From CAZOWL01 sp964583605 (GTDB lineage Bacteria; Pseudomonadota; Gammaproteobacteria; Chromatiales; Chromatiaceae), in NCBI GenBank assembly GCA_964583605.1, contig CAZOWL010000086.1:1-18712 (forward strand): a stretch of DNA of 18,712 nt, given 5' to 3'. Numbering within the stretch: the stretch's first letter is position 1; the number at the start of each line of letters is the position of its first letter. The notes under the pieces were generated by a model. It was not told the origin of the DNA, did no database searches, and was given only the letters and a program-made list of their open reading frames with translations. Position numbers and translations under genes: made by a program. Positions 1-5,789 of the stretch are shown piece after piece.

Positions 1-79
1 CGGGGCTGTGGAAGGTGACCCGCTCTACCGAGCCTTGGAGGTACTCTTGCGAGGCTCCCTCGGCCTGTGCCTGCGCCAT
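1..79 (-). CDS. RecD2-like ATP-dependent helicase, N-terminal fragment (runs off the window edge)
   Basis: The minus strand from an ATG at 79 reads MAQAQAEGASQEYLQG and then SVERVTFHSP before the window ends. The VERVTFHxPE type of segment is the start of the N-terminal OB-fold of RecD2-like (RecD/TraA-type) 5'-3' DNA helicases, which usually continues into GFCVLRV. Only 26 residues are visible, so neither the helicase motifs nor the full length can be checked. There is only a weak GCGGGC purine stretch before this ATG. The gene is divergent from the P-loop kinase gene that starts at 200. The family call rests on one short but characteristic segment. Confidence 0.6.
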   Translation of the reverse strand, partial: MAQAQAEGASQEYLQGSVERVTFHSP

Positions 80-199
80 TGCCCGCGAAGTCTGAATGCC
101 GGCCTCCGGTTGAGCGGCCCGCGTGCGTATCGAGAAGCAGGCGGGCGAGGCGATTGCGACGGGCGTCGGGCCAGAGGCGTCAGCGACGAAACCGCAATC

Positions 200-790
200 A
201 TGTCTGAACGATTGACAATCGAAAAGCGCATCTTTCTGACCGGGGTCAGCTGCGTCGGCAAGACGGGTGTCGGAAAGGCGCTCGCGGCGCTTCTTCGGGT
301 GGACTTCTTCGACCTCGATGACGAGGTAGAGAGCTACTTCGGCACGAGCATTGAGCGGCTCCAGAACCAGTTTCTGACCATGTACTCCTATCGCGAGAAG
401 GCCGCCGAGGCCCTAGTCCACCTGCTGGCCAAACCGGAAAGCCAGAAGAGCGTCATCGCCCTCTCTCCGAGCGGGCTGATGGGTGGGTACCTGCGGGTCA
501 TCAGGCAGGCCAGCGGCATCACCGTGGCACTGAGCGACAGGCCCGAGAGCATCCTCGCGAGGATCAGGTTCTACGACATCGACTCGAACCCGATTGAGAA
601 GGTGCTGACCGCCGAGGAAAGGCAGGCCTATCTGAAAGACATCAGGAAGGACATGACCTATTTCAGGCCGAGCTACAAGCGCGCCGATCTAACGGTCGAC
701 ATCGCGGGCCTGGGTATCGTCGATGCCGCCCACACCGTCAGACGGGAGGTTGAAGCGTTCACGCGGTCCGGTGGCAAGCTCCAGGCGTGA
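200..790 (+). CDS. Shikimate-kinase-like P-loop protein
   Basis: A 196-residue protein with the layout of shikimate-kinase-family nucleoside/shikimate phosphotransferases. Visible features are a Walker A loop GVSCVGKT at residues 15-22, an acidic strand FFDLDDEVE at 36-44 where shikimate kinases bind the substrate and Mg2+, a conserved Arg-Glu pair near 65-66, and a C-terminal RPSYKRADLTVD segment at 156-167 that matches the adenine-side 'Y..AD..v' element. The size is slightly above the usual 170-180 residues. The open frame extends upstream to 8, but that extension is basic and low-complexity and overlaps the divergent helicase gene, so the ATG at 200 (MSERLTIEKR) is preferred although no good ribosome-binding site precedes it. 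The gene is isolated from aro genes, so an accessory or unknown substrate is possible. Confidence 0.72.
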   Translation: MSERLTIEKRIFLTGVSCVGKTGVGKALAALLRVDFFDLDDEVESYFGTSIERLQNQFLTMYSYREKAAEALVHLLAKPESQKSVIALSPSGLMGGYLRVIRQASGITVALSDRPESILARIRFYDIDSNPIEKVLTAEERQAYLKDIRKDMTYFRPSYKRADLTVDIAGLGIVDAAHTVRREVEAFTRSGGKLQA

Positions 791-1061
791 GCGTGCGCGT
801 TGGCGGCAGTCGAGCAGCGCTCCCGCGCGCCACGGACCCGCTGTGCGAGATGTGCCGTCACGCGCTTTGGGGACGGGCTCGCTTAGCCCTTCTGCGATGT
901 CGCCCGCCGGATTGCGGACCTTCCGTGTTCGGCCACGACCTTTCCGAACGGATTGGGAGGCAACCGGCGTGCAGCTGCCGAGTCCGATCACCCTCCGCGG
1001 CGGCTGATCGCGTCTCCACCGCGATGGACGATCAAAGCGTGTCGCCGTCTGCCAAACTGAC
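791..1061. other. Non-coding interval, nothing recognised
   Basis: This stretch carries several overlapping short open frames on both strands. Their translations are Arg/Pro/Ser-rich without recognisable motifs and look like chance frames in GC-rich DNA. I see no RNA gene, repeat or clear promoter. Confidence 0.5.
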
Positions 1062-1226
1062 ATGAGCGGCACGAAGCGCCTGAGTTGCAACGCGTCCGCA
1101 CAGTCTGGTTTCGCCGCAATCCTCGGCTCCGACGGCTTCTTCCGCTTCGATGGGGCACGGATGCCCGGGCGACCGATGCAGTACGCTTCGCCGGGATCCC
1201 CCGGCCTGGAAAGAGGGTCAACGTGA
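1062..1226 (+). CDS. Possible small ORF (54 aa) overlapping the next gene by GTGA
   Basis: An ATG at 1062 opens a 54-codon frame, MSGTKRLSCNASAQSGFAAI followed by LGSDGFFRFDGARMPG, which ends at TGA 1224-1226. The stop overlaps the GTG start of the next gene (1223) in a GTGA arrangement typical of translational coupling. There is no clear Shine-Dalgarno sequence before the ATG and I recognise no family. The overlap is the only positive evidence; the frame could be fortuitous. Confidence 0.25.
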   Translation: MSGTKRLSCNASAQSGFAAILGSDGFFRFDGARMPGRPMQYASPGSPGLERGST

Positions 1227-1660
1227 GCTACTCGATCCGCAGATTCATCCTTGGACCGGACGACAGGCTTTACCGACTGGCGAGCGCGAAGTTCTCGCGG
1301 ATGGTCGATGACCCGGAAAGCGACCGGCTAGAGTGCTTCGCCGGCCAGCGCGTGCGCATGGTCGAGGCCATCGTCGAGCTGCGTGATCGGGCACCCTGCG
1401 CCGTCGTACGCCTCGTCTATCAGATGGTCGGATTCGATGCGGAAGGACGCTTGGACCAAGCGGCATTCATGCGCCAAAACGCAGCGCTGGCGGAACTGGT
1501 CGTGGATCGCGTGCTACCTCGATTGGCCGCAAAGGACACGGACGTGGTTGACGCCGGCAGCCGCTTTGTCGCACGCGGCGGGTCCTGGCAGCCGTCGGCG
1601 GCGCTGGAGCGAGAGATCCCATGCGCTGCGCTCGATGAGACGGTGTACAAGCGGATATAG
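1223..1660 (+). CDS. Conserved protein of unknown function (145 aa)
   Basis: The protein begins VSYSIRRFILGPDDRLYRLA and continues with an even, soluble, mixed alpha/beta composition, including AGQRVRMVEAIVELRDRAP and VVRLVYQMVGFDAEG. It resembles a conserved hypothetical family I have seen beside mobile elements in proteobacteria, but I cannot name a function. The GTG start at 1223 is chosen because AAGAGG lies about six bases upstream and because homologues of this type begin with the SYSIRRF segment. The open frame upstream to 1085 is Arg-rich and unlikely to be translated. No membrane segment, signal peptide or catalytic motif is visible. Confidence 0.6.
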   Translation: MSYSIRRFILGPDDRLYRLASAKFSRMVDDPESDRLECFAGQRVRMVEAIVELRDRAPCAVVRLVYQMVGFDAEGRLDQAAFMRQNAALAELVVDRVLPRLAAKDTDVVDAGSRFVARGGSWQPSAALEREIPCAALDETVYKRI

Positions 1661-1809
1661 CAAAGCACCGCTCAGGCATCAGCAAAGCTGGCCTGGAGGA
1701 TTACAAGGTCTTTCTGAACCGAGCTCGGTTGGCGACAGCCGCATGCTGAGATCGAGAGGCCAGACCATCGGCTTGATCGTCCGCTTTCCACCCCTAGGTA
1801 AGGCTCGTA
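1661..1809. other. Intergenic, no gene recognised
   Basis: This short interval runs between the unknown protein gene and the first inverted-box unit. Open frames on both strands cross it but none has recognisable content. Confidence 0.5.
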
Positions 1810-1898
1810 ACTATGTGAAGGTGCAGGACGCTCGGCATCGCAAGTCGCTGCATCCGCAGGCTCGGCCCGAACGGAGTGGCGCTGGAGCTTCACATAGT
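1810..1898. repeat. Inverted-box unit C (89 bp)
   Basis: A left box ACTATGTGAAG (1810-1820) and a perfect inverted copy CTTCACATAGT (1888-1898) enclose 67 bases. The interior contains shorter complementary stretches, such as CTGCATCCGCAG near 1849-1860, so the single strand can be drawn as a long imperfect hairpin. It is one of three such units between 1810 and 3355. I do not recognise the element; a recombination-site or miniature-element role is inference. Confidence 0.75.
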
Positions 1899-2176
1899 CT
1901 CCTGGCTCGTCTGGCGGGCGTAGGTGGCTTGGGGAGGCCACAATTAGCCTAGCACGCCGATTCCCGAACCGAGACACAGGCTGCGCCCTGGCCCGTTGGC
2001 AACCGGCACATGGTGCGTTACTGCGCCACCTCGGCGCGCACCACTAGGCATCTAGAGCCGCTCCGACCTATCTCGGTTGCCTGGCACAGCGTGGGCGCTA
2101 GGCGGACGGGTGGCGCGTTTAGTTCAAGCACCTCGACGAAAATCGGACTGCTGGGAGCGGTTCTTGGGGGCCCCAG
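1899..2176. other. Gene-free interval between box units C and A
   Basis: These 278 bases lie between two inverted-box units. Open frames on both strands are short, lack good ribosome-binding sites and have no recognisable motifs. If the box units bound cassettes, this would be a cassette without an evident gene. Confidence 0.45.
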
Positions 2177-2244
2177 ACTATGTAAAGAAGCCGCTGGCTC
2201 CGACGCCCGGTACTGCAGAAGACAGCAGGCCAACTTTACATAGT
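2177..2244. repeat. Inverted-box unit A (68 bp)
   Basis: The left box ACTATGTAAAG (2177-2187) and perfect inverted copy CTTTACATAGT (2234-2244) enclose 46 bases. Both arms carry the A variant (TGTAAAG), where units B and C carry TGTGAAG, so the two arms match each other. Inside, CC/GG and GCTG/CAGC segments can pair with a bulged base, giving an imperfect hairpin. The total length equals that of unit B. Confidence 0.78.
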
Positions 2245-2260
2245 TGGCACCCTTGCATAG

Positions 2261-2292
2261 GGGTCGCTATGTAAAGCTTTACATAGCGACCC
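2261..2292. repeat. Perfect 32-bp palindrome P1 built from two abutting boxes
   Basis: The left half GGGTCGCTATGTAAAG (2261-2276) is followed directly by its exact reverse complement (2277-2292). The core is two copies of the TGTAAAG-type box joined head to head with no spacer. The palindrome starts 17 bases after the end of unit A and lies upstream of the toxin-antitoxin promoter. Confidence 0.85.
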
Positions 2293-2408
2293 AGAGGAGT
2301 CACTCCGTCTGACGGCCTGAGCGACCGCTTTCCGGCGAGCACGGGACGCTCCCCCCGTTTCATCATGCGCTCGCGACCGTGCATGACGTCATCCTGTGTT
2401 CATTGACT

Positions 2409-2426
2409 CGATTGCTCGGACAATCG
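2409..2426. promoter_or_regulatory. Candidate operator upstream of the toxin-antitoxin operon
   Basis: The inverted repeat CGATTG-ctcgga-CAATCG lies about 40 bases upstream of the putative -10 element. Its position suits binding by the winged-helix partner encoded by the second gene, but this is inference from position and symmetry only. Confidence 0.3.
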
Positions 2427-2465
2427 TTGTCTATTGCTCATGGGTTAAAGCAGCAACTTGGATTG

Positions 2466-2476
2466 TGGTATAGAAT
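2466..2476 (+). promoter_or_regulatory. Candidate extended -10 promoter of the toxin-antitoxin operon
   Basis: TGGTATAGAAT combines a TGn extension with a TATAGA hexamer about 30 bases before the first gene's ATG. No convincing -35 hexamer is seen, which is usual for extended -10 promoters. The surrounding 90 bases are clearly more AT-rich than the rest of the window. Confidence 0.4.
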
Positions 2477-2504
2477 GCCATAATTGACTGTGGCAAGCTG
2501 TTTC

Positions 2505-2795
2505 ATGAAGGCGCGCCAGCTCTTCCGTTACAAGGCCCGCCAGGGTGATCTCATCTGCGAGATGATGATCTGGGCGCTGCCAGCTACGACACCAGATCGA
2601 CCCCACGGCCTAAAATACCGACTGTTCTGCGGTCGTGCCGGGACCTGCGTGGTGCGCTACGACAACGAGGCCGGAAAGGGCGATCATCGCCACTACGAAG
2701 AGCGCGAGGAGCCCTATGGGTTCCTATCGGTGGAGCAACTGCTGGCGGATTTCAGCGACGACTGTGTGCGGCTCGCCGGCTGGAGGTGGGAATGA
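2505..2795 (+). CDS. tumE: TumE-family toxin (DUF6516) of a two-gene toxin-antitoxin system
   Basis: A 96-residue protein with the TumE/DUF6516 signature: an N-terminal strand pair ending in MIWALP (21-26), a central HGLKYRLFCGRAG (34-46), and the diagnostic block YDNEAGKGDHRHY (52-64) followed by EEPYGFLSVEQLLADF (68-83). TumE proteins are annotated as toxin partners of a winged-helix protein; the biochemical target cannot be read from the sequence. The ATG at 2505 (MKARQLF) is preferred over an upstream TTG at 2484 because family members start at this point. The stop overlaps the next start as ATGA, so the two genes are translationally coupled. The gene is flanked on both sides by the repeated box units. 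Confidence 0.85.
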   Translation: MKARQLFRYKARQGDLICEMMIWALPATTPDRPHGLKYRLFCGRAGTCVVRYDNEAGKGDHRHYEEREEPYGFLSVEQLLADFSDDCVRLAGWRWE

Positions 2796-3148
2796 ACCGA
2801 ATCGAGATCAGTGTATTGAGCCCGCAGGCGGCCTTGCGGGCCTTCGCAGACACCTGGCAGCAGGCTGAGGCCGGCGAGGAAATGAGGCATCGGCTCGCCT
2901 TTGGCAGCCTTCGGGAGCTATTCTCGGCGATAACCGAGAAACGGTTGGATCTCTTGCGCCACGTGGCGTCGCAGGAGGGACTCAACATTCGCCAGCTCGC
3001 CCAATCGCTCGGGCGTGACTATAAGAACGTGCATACGGATGTCACCGAACTGGTCGAGCTTGGACTCCTGGAGCGCGACGACGATGGCGTGCTCGTCGCT
3101 CCTTTCGACGAAATCCTGATCCATGCTGGCATCCGCGATGCGGCCTGA
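2792..3148 (+). CDS. tumA: Winged-helix DNA-binding partner (HVO_A0114 / TumA-type antitoxin)
   Basis: A 118-residue protein. Residues about 47-105 form a winged helix-turn-helix: TEKRLDLLRHVASQEG, then NIRQLAQSLGRDYKNVHTDV as helix-turn-recognition helix, then LVELGLLERDDDG as the wing. This matches the HVO_A0114 family of putative DNA-binding proteins that accompany TumE. A role as antitoxin and autorepressor is inferred from family pairing. The ATG at 2792 has GGAGG at 2782-2786 and overlaps the toxin stop codon by ATGA; a GTG at 2786 is a less likely start. The order toxin first, antitoxin second is typical for this family. Confidence 0.85.
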   Translation: MNRIEISVLSPQAALRAFADTWQQAEAGEEMRHRLAFGSLRELFSAITEKRLDLLRHVASQEGLNIRQLAQSLGRDYKNVHTDVTELVELGLLERDDDGVLVAPFDEILIHAGIRDAA

Positions 3149-3240
3149 TGTCAGGCGCGTGCTGAACCGCTCGTGCTCGACACGGACTGCAAAGCTGAAC
3201 AGACCGGACACCGGAGCAATAGCGGCGAGTGGCCGGAATT

Positions 3241-3270
3241 GGCCGCTATGTGAAGTTCCACGTAGCGGCC
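3241..3270. repeat. Near-perfect 30-bp palindrome P2 containing a box
   Basis: The arms GGCCGCTATGTG and CACGTAGCGGCC differ at one position and surround a 6-base centre, AAGTTC. The left arm includes a full box CTATGTGAAG (3246-3255). It lies just downstream of the toxin-antitoxin genes and 17 bases before unit B, mirroring the placement of P1 beside unit A. Confidence 0.8.
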
Positions 3271-3304
3271 ACTATGTGTAGTTCCGAACTATGTGAAGTT
3301 CCGA
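3271..3304. repeat. Tandem 17-bp direct repeat of the box
   Basis: ACTATGTGTAGTTCCGA (3271-3287) and ACTATGTGAAGTTCCGA (3288-3304) are adjacent and differ at one base. With the box inside P2 at 3246 they make three same-direction copies, two of them extending into GTTCC. The second copy is also the left box of unit B. Confidence 0.8.
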
Positions 3305-3355
3305 GGTCGACCCCAGAGCTGGCCTGCGCTGGGGCTGGCCCGATCTTCACATAGT
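3288..3355. repeat. Inverted-box unit B (68 bp)
   Basis: The box ACTATGTGAAG (3288-3298) and perfect inverted copy CTTCACATAGT (3345-3355) enclose 46 bases, the same length as unit A. An inner stem CCCCAG (3311-3316)/CTGGGG (3329-3334) lets the strand fold as an imperfect hairpin. Its outer edges read AAC...GTT, as integron attC sites do, but the adjoining bases do not fit the RYYYAAC/GTTRRRY consensus. Confidence 0.78.
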
Positions 3356-3540
3356 TACAGGTCCTCGAGGAACTGCCGCAGCTCGTCAGGTGGCCGGTAA
3401 CGGGGAATAGCTGTGGGCGGCTCCTCAAGAGCCGGCTCGGCTGGATCAAGCCGGTACTGGTCAACGCGGAGCAGGCGTTCGGGCAGGTGAAGGCGAAGCC
3501 GTATGTGGTGCGATAACGGGAGGAGGCCTTCCCCCATCAC
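3355..3540 (-). pseudogene. Short ORF (61 aa) ending exactly at a box; possible 3' remnant of a mobile-element gene
   Basis: A minus-strand frame starting at an ATG at 3540 reads MMGEGLLPLSHHIRLRLHLP followed by ERLLRVDQYRLDPAE, then a Pro-rich segment, ending RPPDELRQFLEDL. Its TAA stop sits directly on the right box of unit B, giving TAACTATGTGAAG on that strand. I do not recognise the family. The composition is more protein-like than the nearby chance frames, but it overlaps the upstream region of the IHF-like gene and the plus strand is also open here. It may be the surviving 3' end of a recombinase or transposase gene; this is inference. Confidence 0.3.
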
Positions 3541-3596
3541 AACGACGACTGCGGTACCGTCGAGTCTTCCACCCGTTGTTCTCCAAGGAGGTCCAT

Positions 3597-3884
3597 ATGA
3601 ATCGATCTGAATTCATCGCCCGCCTTGCTGCGCAGCAGCGTCATCTCATGGCCGAGGATGTCGAGCTGGCGGTGAATGCCCTGTTTGATCAGATGAGCGA
3701 CGCCCTGGCCCGTGGCGAGCGCATCGCGATTCGCAGCTTCGGTGCCTTCTCGCTTCGGACCCGGGGGTCGCGGATCGGGCGCAACCCAAAGACCGGTGAG
3801 CCAGTTGCGGTGCTCGCCACGCGCGTCCCGTACTTTCGTCCAGGGAAGGCGTTGCGCGAGCGAGTGGACCTCGCCCAAGGATGA
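3597..3884 (+). CDS. ihfB: Integration host factor beta-like DNA-bending protein
   Basis: A 95-residue HU/IHF family protein: N-terminal helices MNRSEFIARLAAQQ and DVELAVNALFDQM, the beta-saddle ERIAIRSFGAFSLR, the arm GRNPKTGE (61-68) with the intercalating proline at 64, and YFRPGKALRERV at 79-90. The first residues and the QRH segment favour IHF-beta (HimD) over HU. The protein bends DNA as a dimer and commonly assists site-specific recombination and transcription. The ATG at 3597 has AAGGAGG seven bases upstream, one of the best ribosome-binding sites in the window. It is not next to rpsA, the usual ihfB neighbour in gammaproteobacteria, so it may be an accessory copy. It lies 240 bases from the repeat-box array. 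Confidence 0.9.
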   Translation: MNRSEFIARLAAQQRHLMAEDVELAVNALFDQMSDALARGERIAIRSFGAFSLRTRGSRIGRNPKTGEPVAVLATRVPYFRPGKALRERVDLAQG

Positions 3885-3893
3885 GCGCCGCTT

Positions 3894-4275
3894 GTGGCTG
3901 AGGCGGGCTCTGGGATGAAGGCGCGGACCGGCGAGAAGATTGGCTGGCTGGTCGGCTGGGCTGGCGGCTTCCTGTGGATCCTGCCCCTCGCGCTCCTGTT
4001 TTCTCGGCCGAGGGCAGCTGCTCACCGGTCTGGCAGGGCTCGCGCTTGCCGGTCTTGGCTACGGCGCCGTGGTTTTCTTCAGGCCATGGCGCTACCCCAG
4101 CACGCGCTACTGGCGATTGCTGCTGGTACCCTACCTGCTGATGCTGGCCGCGGTGCCCTGGGCAATCTGGGGTTTCGGCACCGAATCGGCCGGGGCGTTG
4201 TCCTGGTGGCATGGACTCCTGCTGCTGCCTGTCCTGTCACCGCTTGTGACGATAGGCTGGCGGCGCTGGGGGTAA
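3894..4275 (+). pseudogene. Small integral membrane protein gene with a one-base frameshift
   Basis: The first frame (GTG 3894 or ATG 3915) encodes MKARTGEKIGWLVGWAGGFL then WILPLALLF, after which sense is lost. The next frame continues GRGQLLTGLAGLALAGLGYG, AVVFFRPWRYP, YWRLLLVPYLLMLAAVPWAIWG and WWHGLLLLPVLSPLVTIGWR up to the stop at 4275. Removing one T from the TTTT run at 3999-4002 joins them into LALLFLGRGQLL, giving a continuous protein of about 119-126 residues with around four hydrophobic segments. The family is unknown to me. GTG 3894 has AAGGA upstream, overlapping the ihfB stop, so the two genes probably form one operon. The shift may be a sequencing error or real decay. Confidence 0.6.
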
Positions 4276-4516
4276 TGGGCTTAGACCAGACACTCGTGAC
4301 ACCAACCGCCATCCCACCCGCAGATGTCGACGACCACGGTCGGCGCTGGAGTGGTGGGAGCAAATCCTGGCGGCTACGCAAGCCCCGGCCGAGTCCCGGA
4401 CGGATCTGGGTGGCCACGGCCTCAGGGCGGCTGGCAGAACGGCTCGATGAGGCGAGAGTCCGGTGGCGCCCGCGAATTCTTCGCGCTTGCCACCGGCTCT
4501 CCTGAACTACGGCCTT
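4276..4516. other. Convergent intergenic region
   Basis: This interval separates the membrane-protein remnant and the 3' end of rsgA. It contains the strong hairpin at 4460-4496 described separately; no gene is recognised. Confidence 0.5.
4460..4496 (-). terminator. Strong hairpin downstream of rsgA, possible transcript end
   Basis: The outer arms CCGGTGGC (4460-4467) and GCCACCGG (4489-4496) are perfect complements. An inner stem CGCGAA (4471-4476)/TTCGCG (4480-4485) stacks between symmetric three-base gaps. It lies about 20 bases past the rsgA stop. No T-run follows on either strand, so it is not a textbook intrinsic terminator; transcript 3'-end protection is another possibility. Confidence 0.4.
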
Positions 4517-5575
4517 TCAGCGACCGTAGTCCAGCCTCTTGGCGGCTACGGTCGCCTTGACCATCTTGCCGAATACCCGCTCGAGCCGGCGGCGCTCGTG
4601 CTCGGCCAGGTTGTGCCGCCCCTCGGCCAGGAGCTTCAGGTAGTGCGCCCACGCGTCGGGGTCGACCTCGCCCCGCTCGACCGCTGCCCGCACCGCGCAG
4701 CCGGGCTCCGATTCATGGGTGCAGTCGACGAATCGGCAGTCGCGGGCGAGCTCGGCGATGGCGCTGAACTGCCGATCCACGCCTCCCTCCGCCACCAGGC
4801 CCACCTCCCGGATACCCGGAACGTCGATGATGCAGGCGCCGCCGAGCAGGCGGATAAGCGACCGGGAGGTAGTGGTGTGCCGCCCTTTGGCATCGCGCCG
4901 CGTGGCCCTGGTCTCCTGCAGCGGCTGCCCGGCCAGGTTGTTGGTGACCGTCGACTTGCCCACCCCGGACGAGCCGACGACCACCAGCGAAGTGCCGGGC
5001 TCGAGCCAGGGCGAGAGACGCTCTGCCAGGGGATCGCGCAGCGCGTCCACCGCGAGCACGTCCGCACCCGCCGGAAGGCGCCTGCGGACCTGCTCGACCG
5101 TGCGCCCCGGGTCGTCGGCCAGGTCGGCCTTGGTCAACAGTACCAGGGGCAGGACACCGGCCTGGGCGGCCAGCACCAGGTAGCGCTCCACGCGGTGGAG
5201 ATTGAATTCACCATCCAGGCCGCTCACGATCAGCATCAGGTCGATGTTCGCCGCCAGGGGCTGGGCGTCGATGCCGCCCGCCTCGCGGCGCTCGATCAGG
5301 CTGCGTCGATCGAGGCGCTCGACGATGACCGGCGCGTCCGCTGCCAACAGCACCCAGTCCCCCACCGTCACGAGGTGCGTGTCGGAATGGAGGTGGTGAA
5401 GTCGGCCCGCCAACGTCGCGGGGAACGCTTCCAACCCCGAATCGACGAACCAGCAGGCCCGTTCCACCCGCACAATGCGCGCCGGGCGCACCGACTCGAA
5501 CTGTTCCAGGGGGATCTGGGCGGTGAAGAAGTGGCTCCAGCCGAGCGGCTGCAGCCATGAAAGGTCGATGGACAT
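4517..5575 (-). CDS. rsgA: Ribosome small-subunit-dependent GTPase A
   Basis: A 352-residue circularly permuted GTPase that acts in the late maturation of the 30S subunit. The domains appear in the RsgA order. An N-terminal OB-fold (about 30-90, including VGDWVLL) is followed by G4 TKAD (148-151), G1 GSSGVGKS (201-208), the TRRDAKGRHTTT switch region (225-236) and G3 DVPG (251-254). A C-terminal zinc knuckle has Cys280, Cys285, His287 and Cys293. All catalytic motifs are intact and the length is normal. The ATG at 5575 has an AGGA purine box a few bases upstream. Long open frames on the opposite strand are shadows of its GC-biased codons. It probably marks host-chromosome-like sequence between accessory segments. 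Confidence 0.96.
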   Translation of the reverse strand: MSIDLSWLQPLGWSHFFTAQIPLEQFESVRPARIVRVERACWFVDSGLEAFPATLAGRLHHLHSDTHLVTVGDWVLLAADAPVIVERLDRRSLIERREAGGIDAQPLAANIDLMLIVSGLDGEFNLHRVERYLVLAAQAGVLPLVLLTKADLADDPGRTVEQVRRRLPAGADVLAVDALRDPLAERLSPWLEPGTSLVVVGSSGVGKSTVTNNLAGQPLQETRATRRDAKGRHTTTSRSLIRLLGGACIIDVPGIREVGLVAEGGVDRQFSAIAELARDCRFVDCTHESEPGCAVRAAVERGEVDPDAWAHYLKLLAEGRHNLAEHERRRLERVFGKMVKATVAAKRLDYGR

Positions 5576-5789
5576 GACGTCATCCTCTCAACGAATCGTC
5601 TGGTGCGCACGCGCGCACGAACCCCGCTACGCAAGTAACGGAACAGCTGTTGAGGAGGCCGGGCCTGCCTTAATTAATGACGGCGCAGCCCGGCGGCGAT
5701 GACAAGATCCATCAAGCCTCCGGCGGTGGACATACAAAACGCCCTTCGACGGGCGCCGCGCAGCGGATCATAGCACGACGATGCGTGGC
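5576..5789. other. Upstream region of rsgA
   Basis: This region would hold the rsgA promoter, but I cannot pick one with confidence. An AT-rich patch, CCTTAATTAATGACGG (about 5668-5683), stands out. The hairpin at 5740-5755 is listed separately. Confidence 0.4.
5736..5755 (-). terminator. Weak intrinsic-terminator-like hairpin
   Basis: CGCCC-ttcgac-GGGCG (5740-5755) is preceded on the plus strand by AAAA. Read on the minus strand it is a five-base-pair stem followed by TTTTG. The stem is short and the T-run minimal; the nearest minus-strand gene ends about 570 bases away. Confidence 0.3.

Noticed and set aside
2010..2243. 77-codon frame between box units C and A
   Set aside because: It has no ribosome-binding site or motif, and its last codons are part of the box unit.
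1810..3355. Classical integron attC sites
   Set aside because: The RYYYAAC/GTTRRRY boxes are not present in correct form and no integron integrase is seen, although the overall layout is similar.
1810..3355. CRISPR array
   Set aside because: Repeats are short, inverted and irregularly spaced, with no uniform spacers and no cas genes.
4463..5560. 365-codon open frame on the plus strand opposite rsgA
   Set aside because: It is the antisense shadow of rsgA, whose GTPase motifs are all intact; the plus-strand translation has no recognisable motif.
2382..5586. Shared 14-mer CATGACGTCATCCT at 2382-2395 and 5573-5586
   Set aside because: A rough chance estimate for one 14-base match in a window of this size is not low, and the second copy contains the rsgA start codon; no functional link is apparent.
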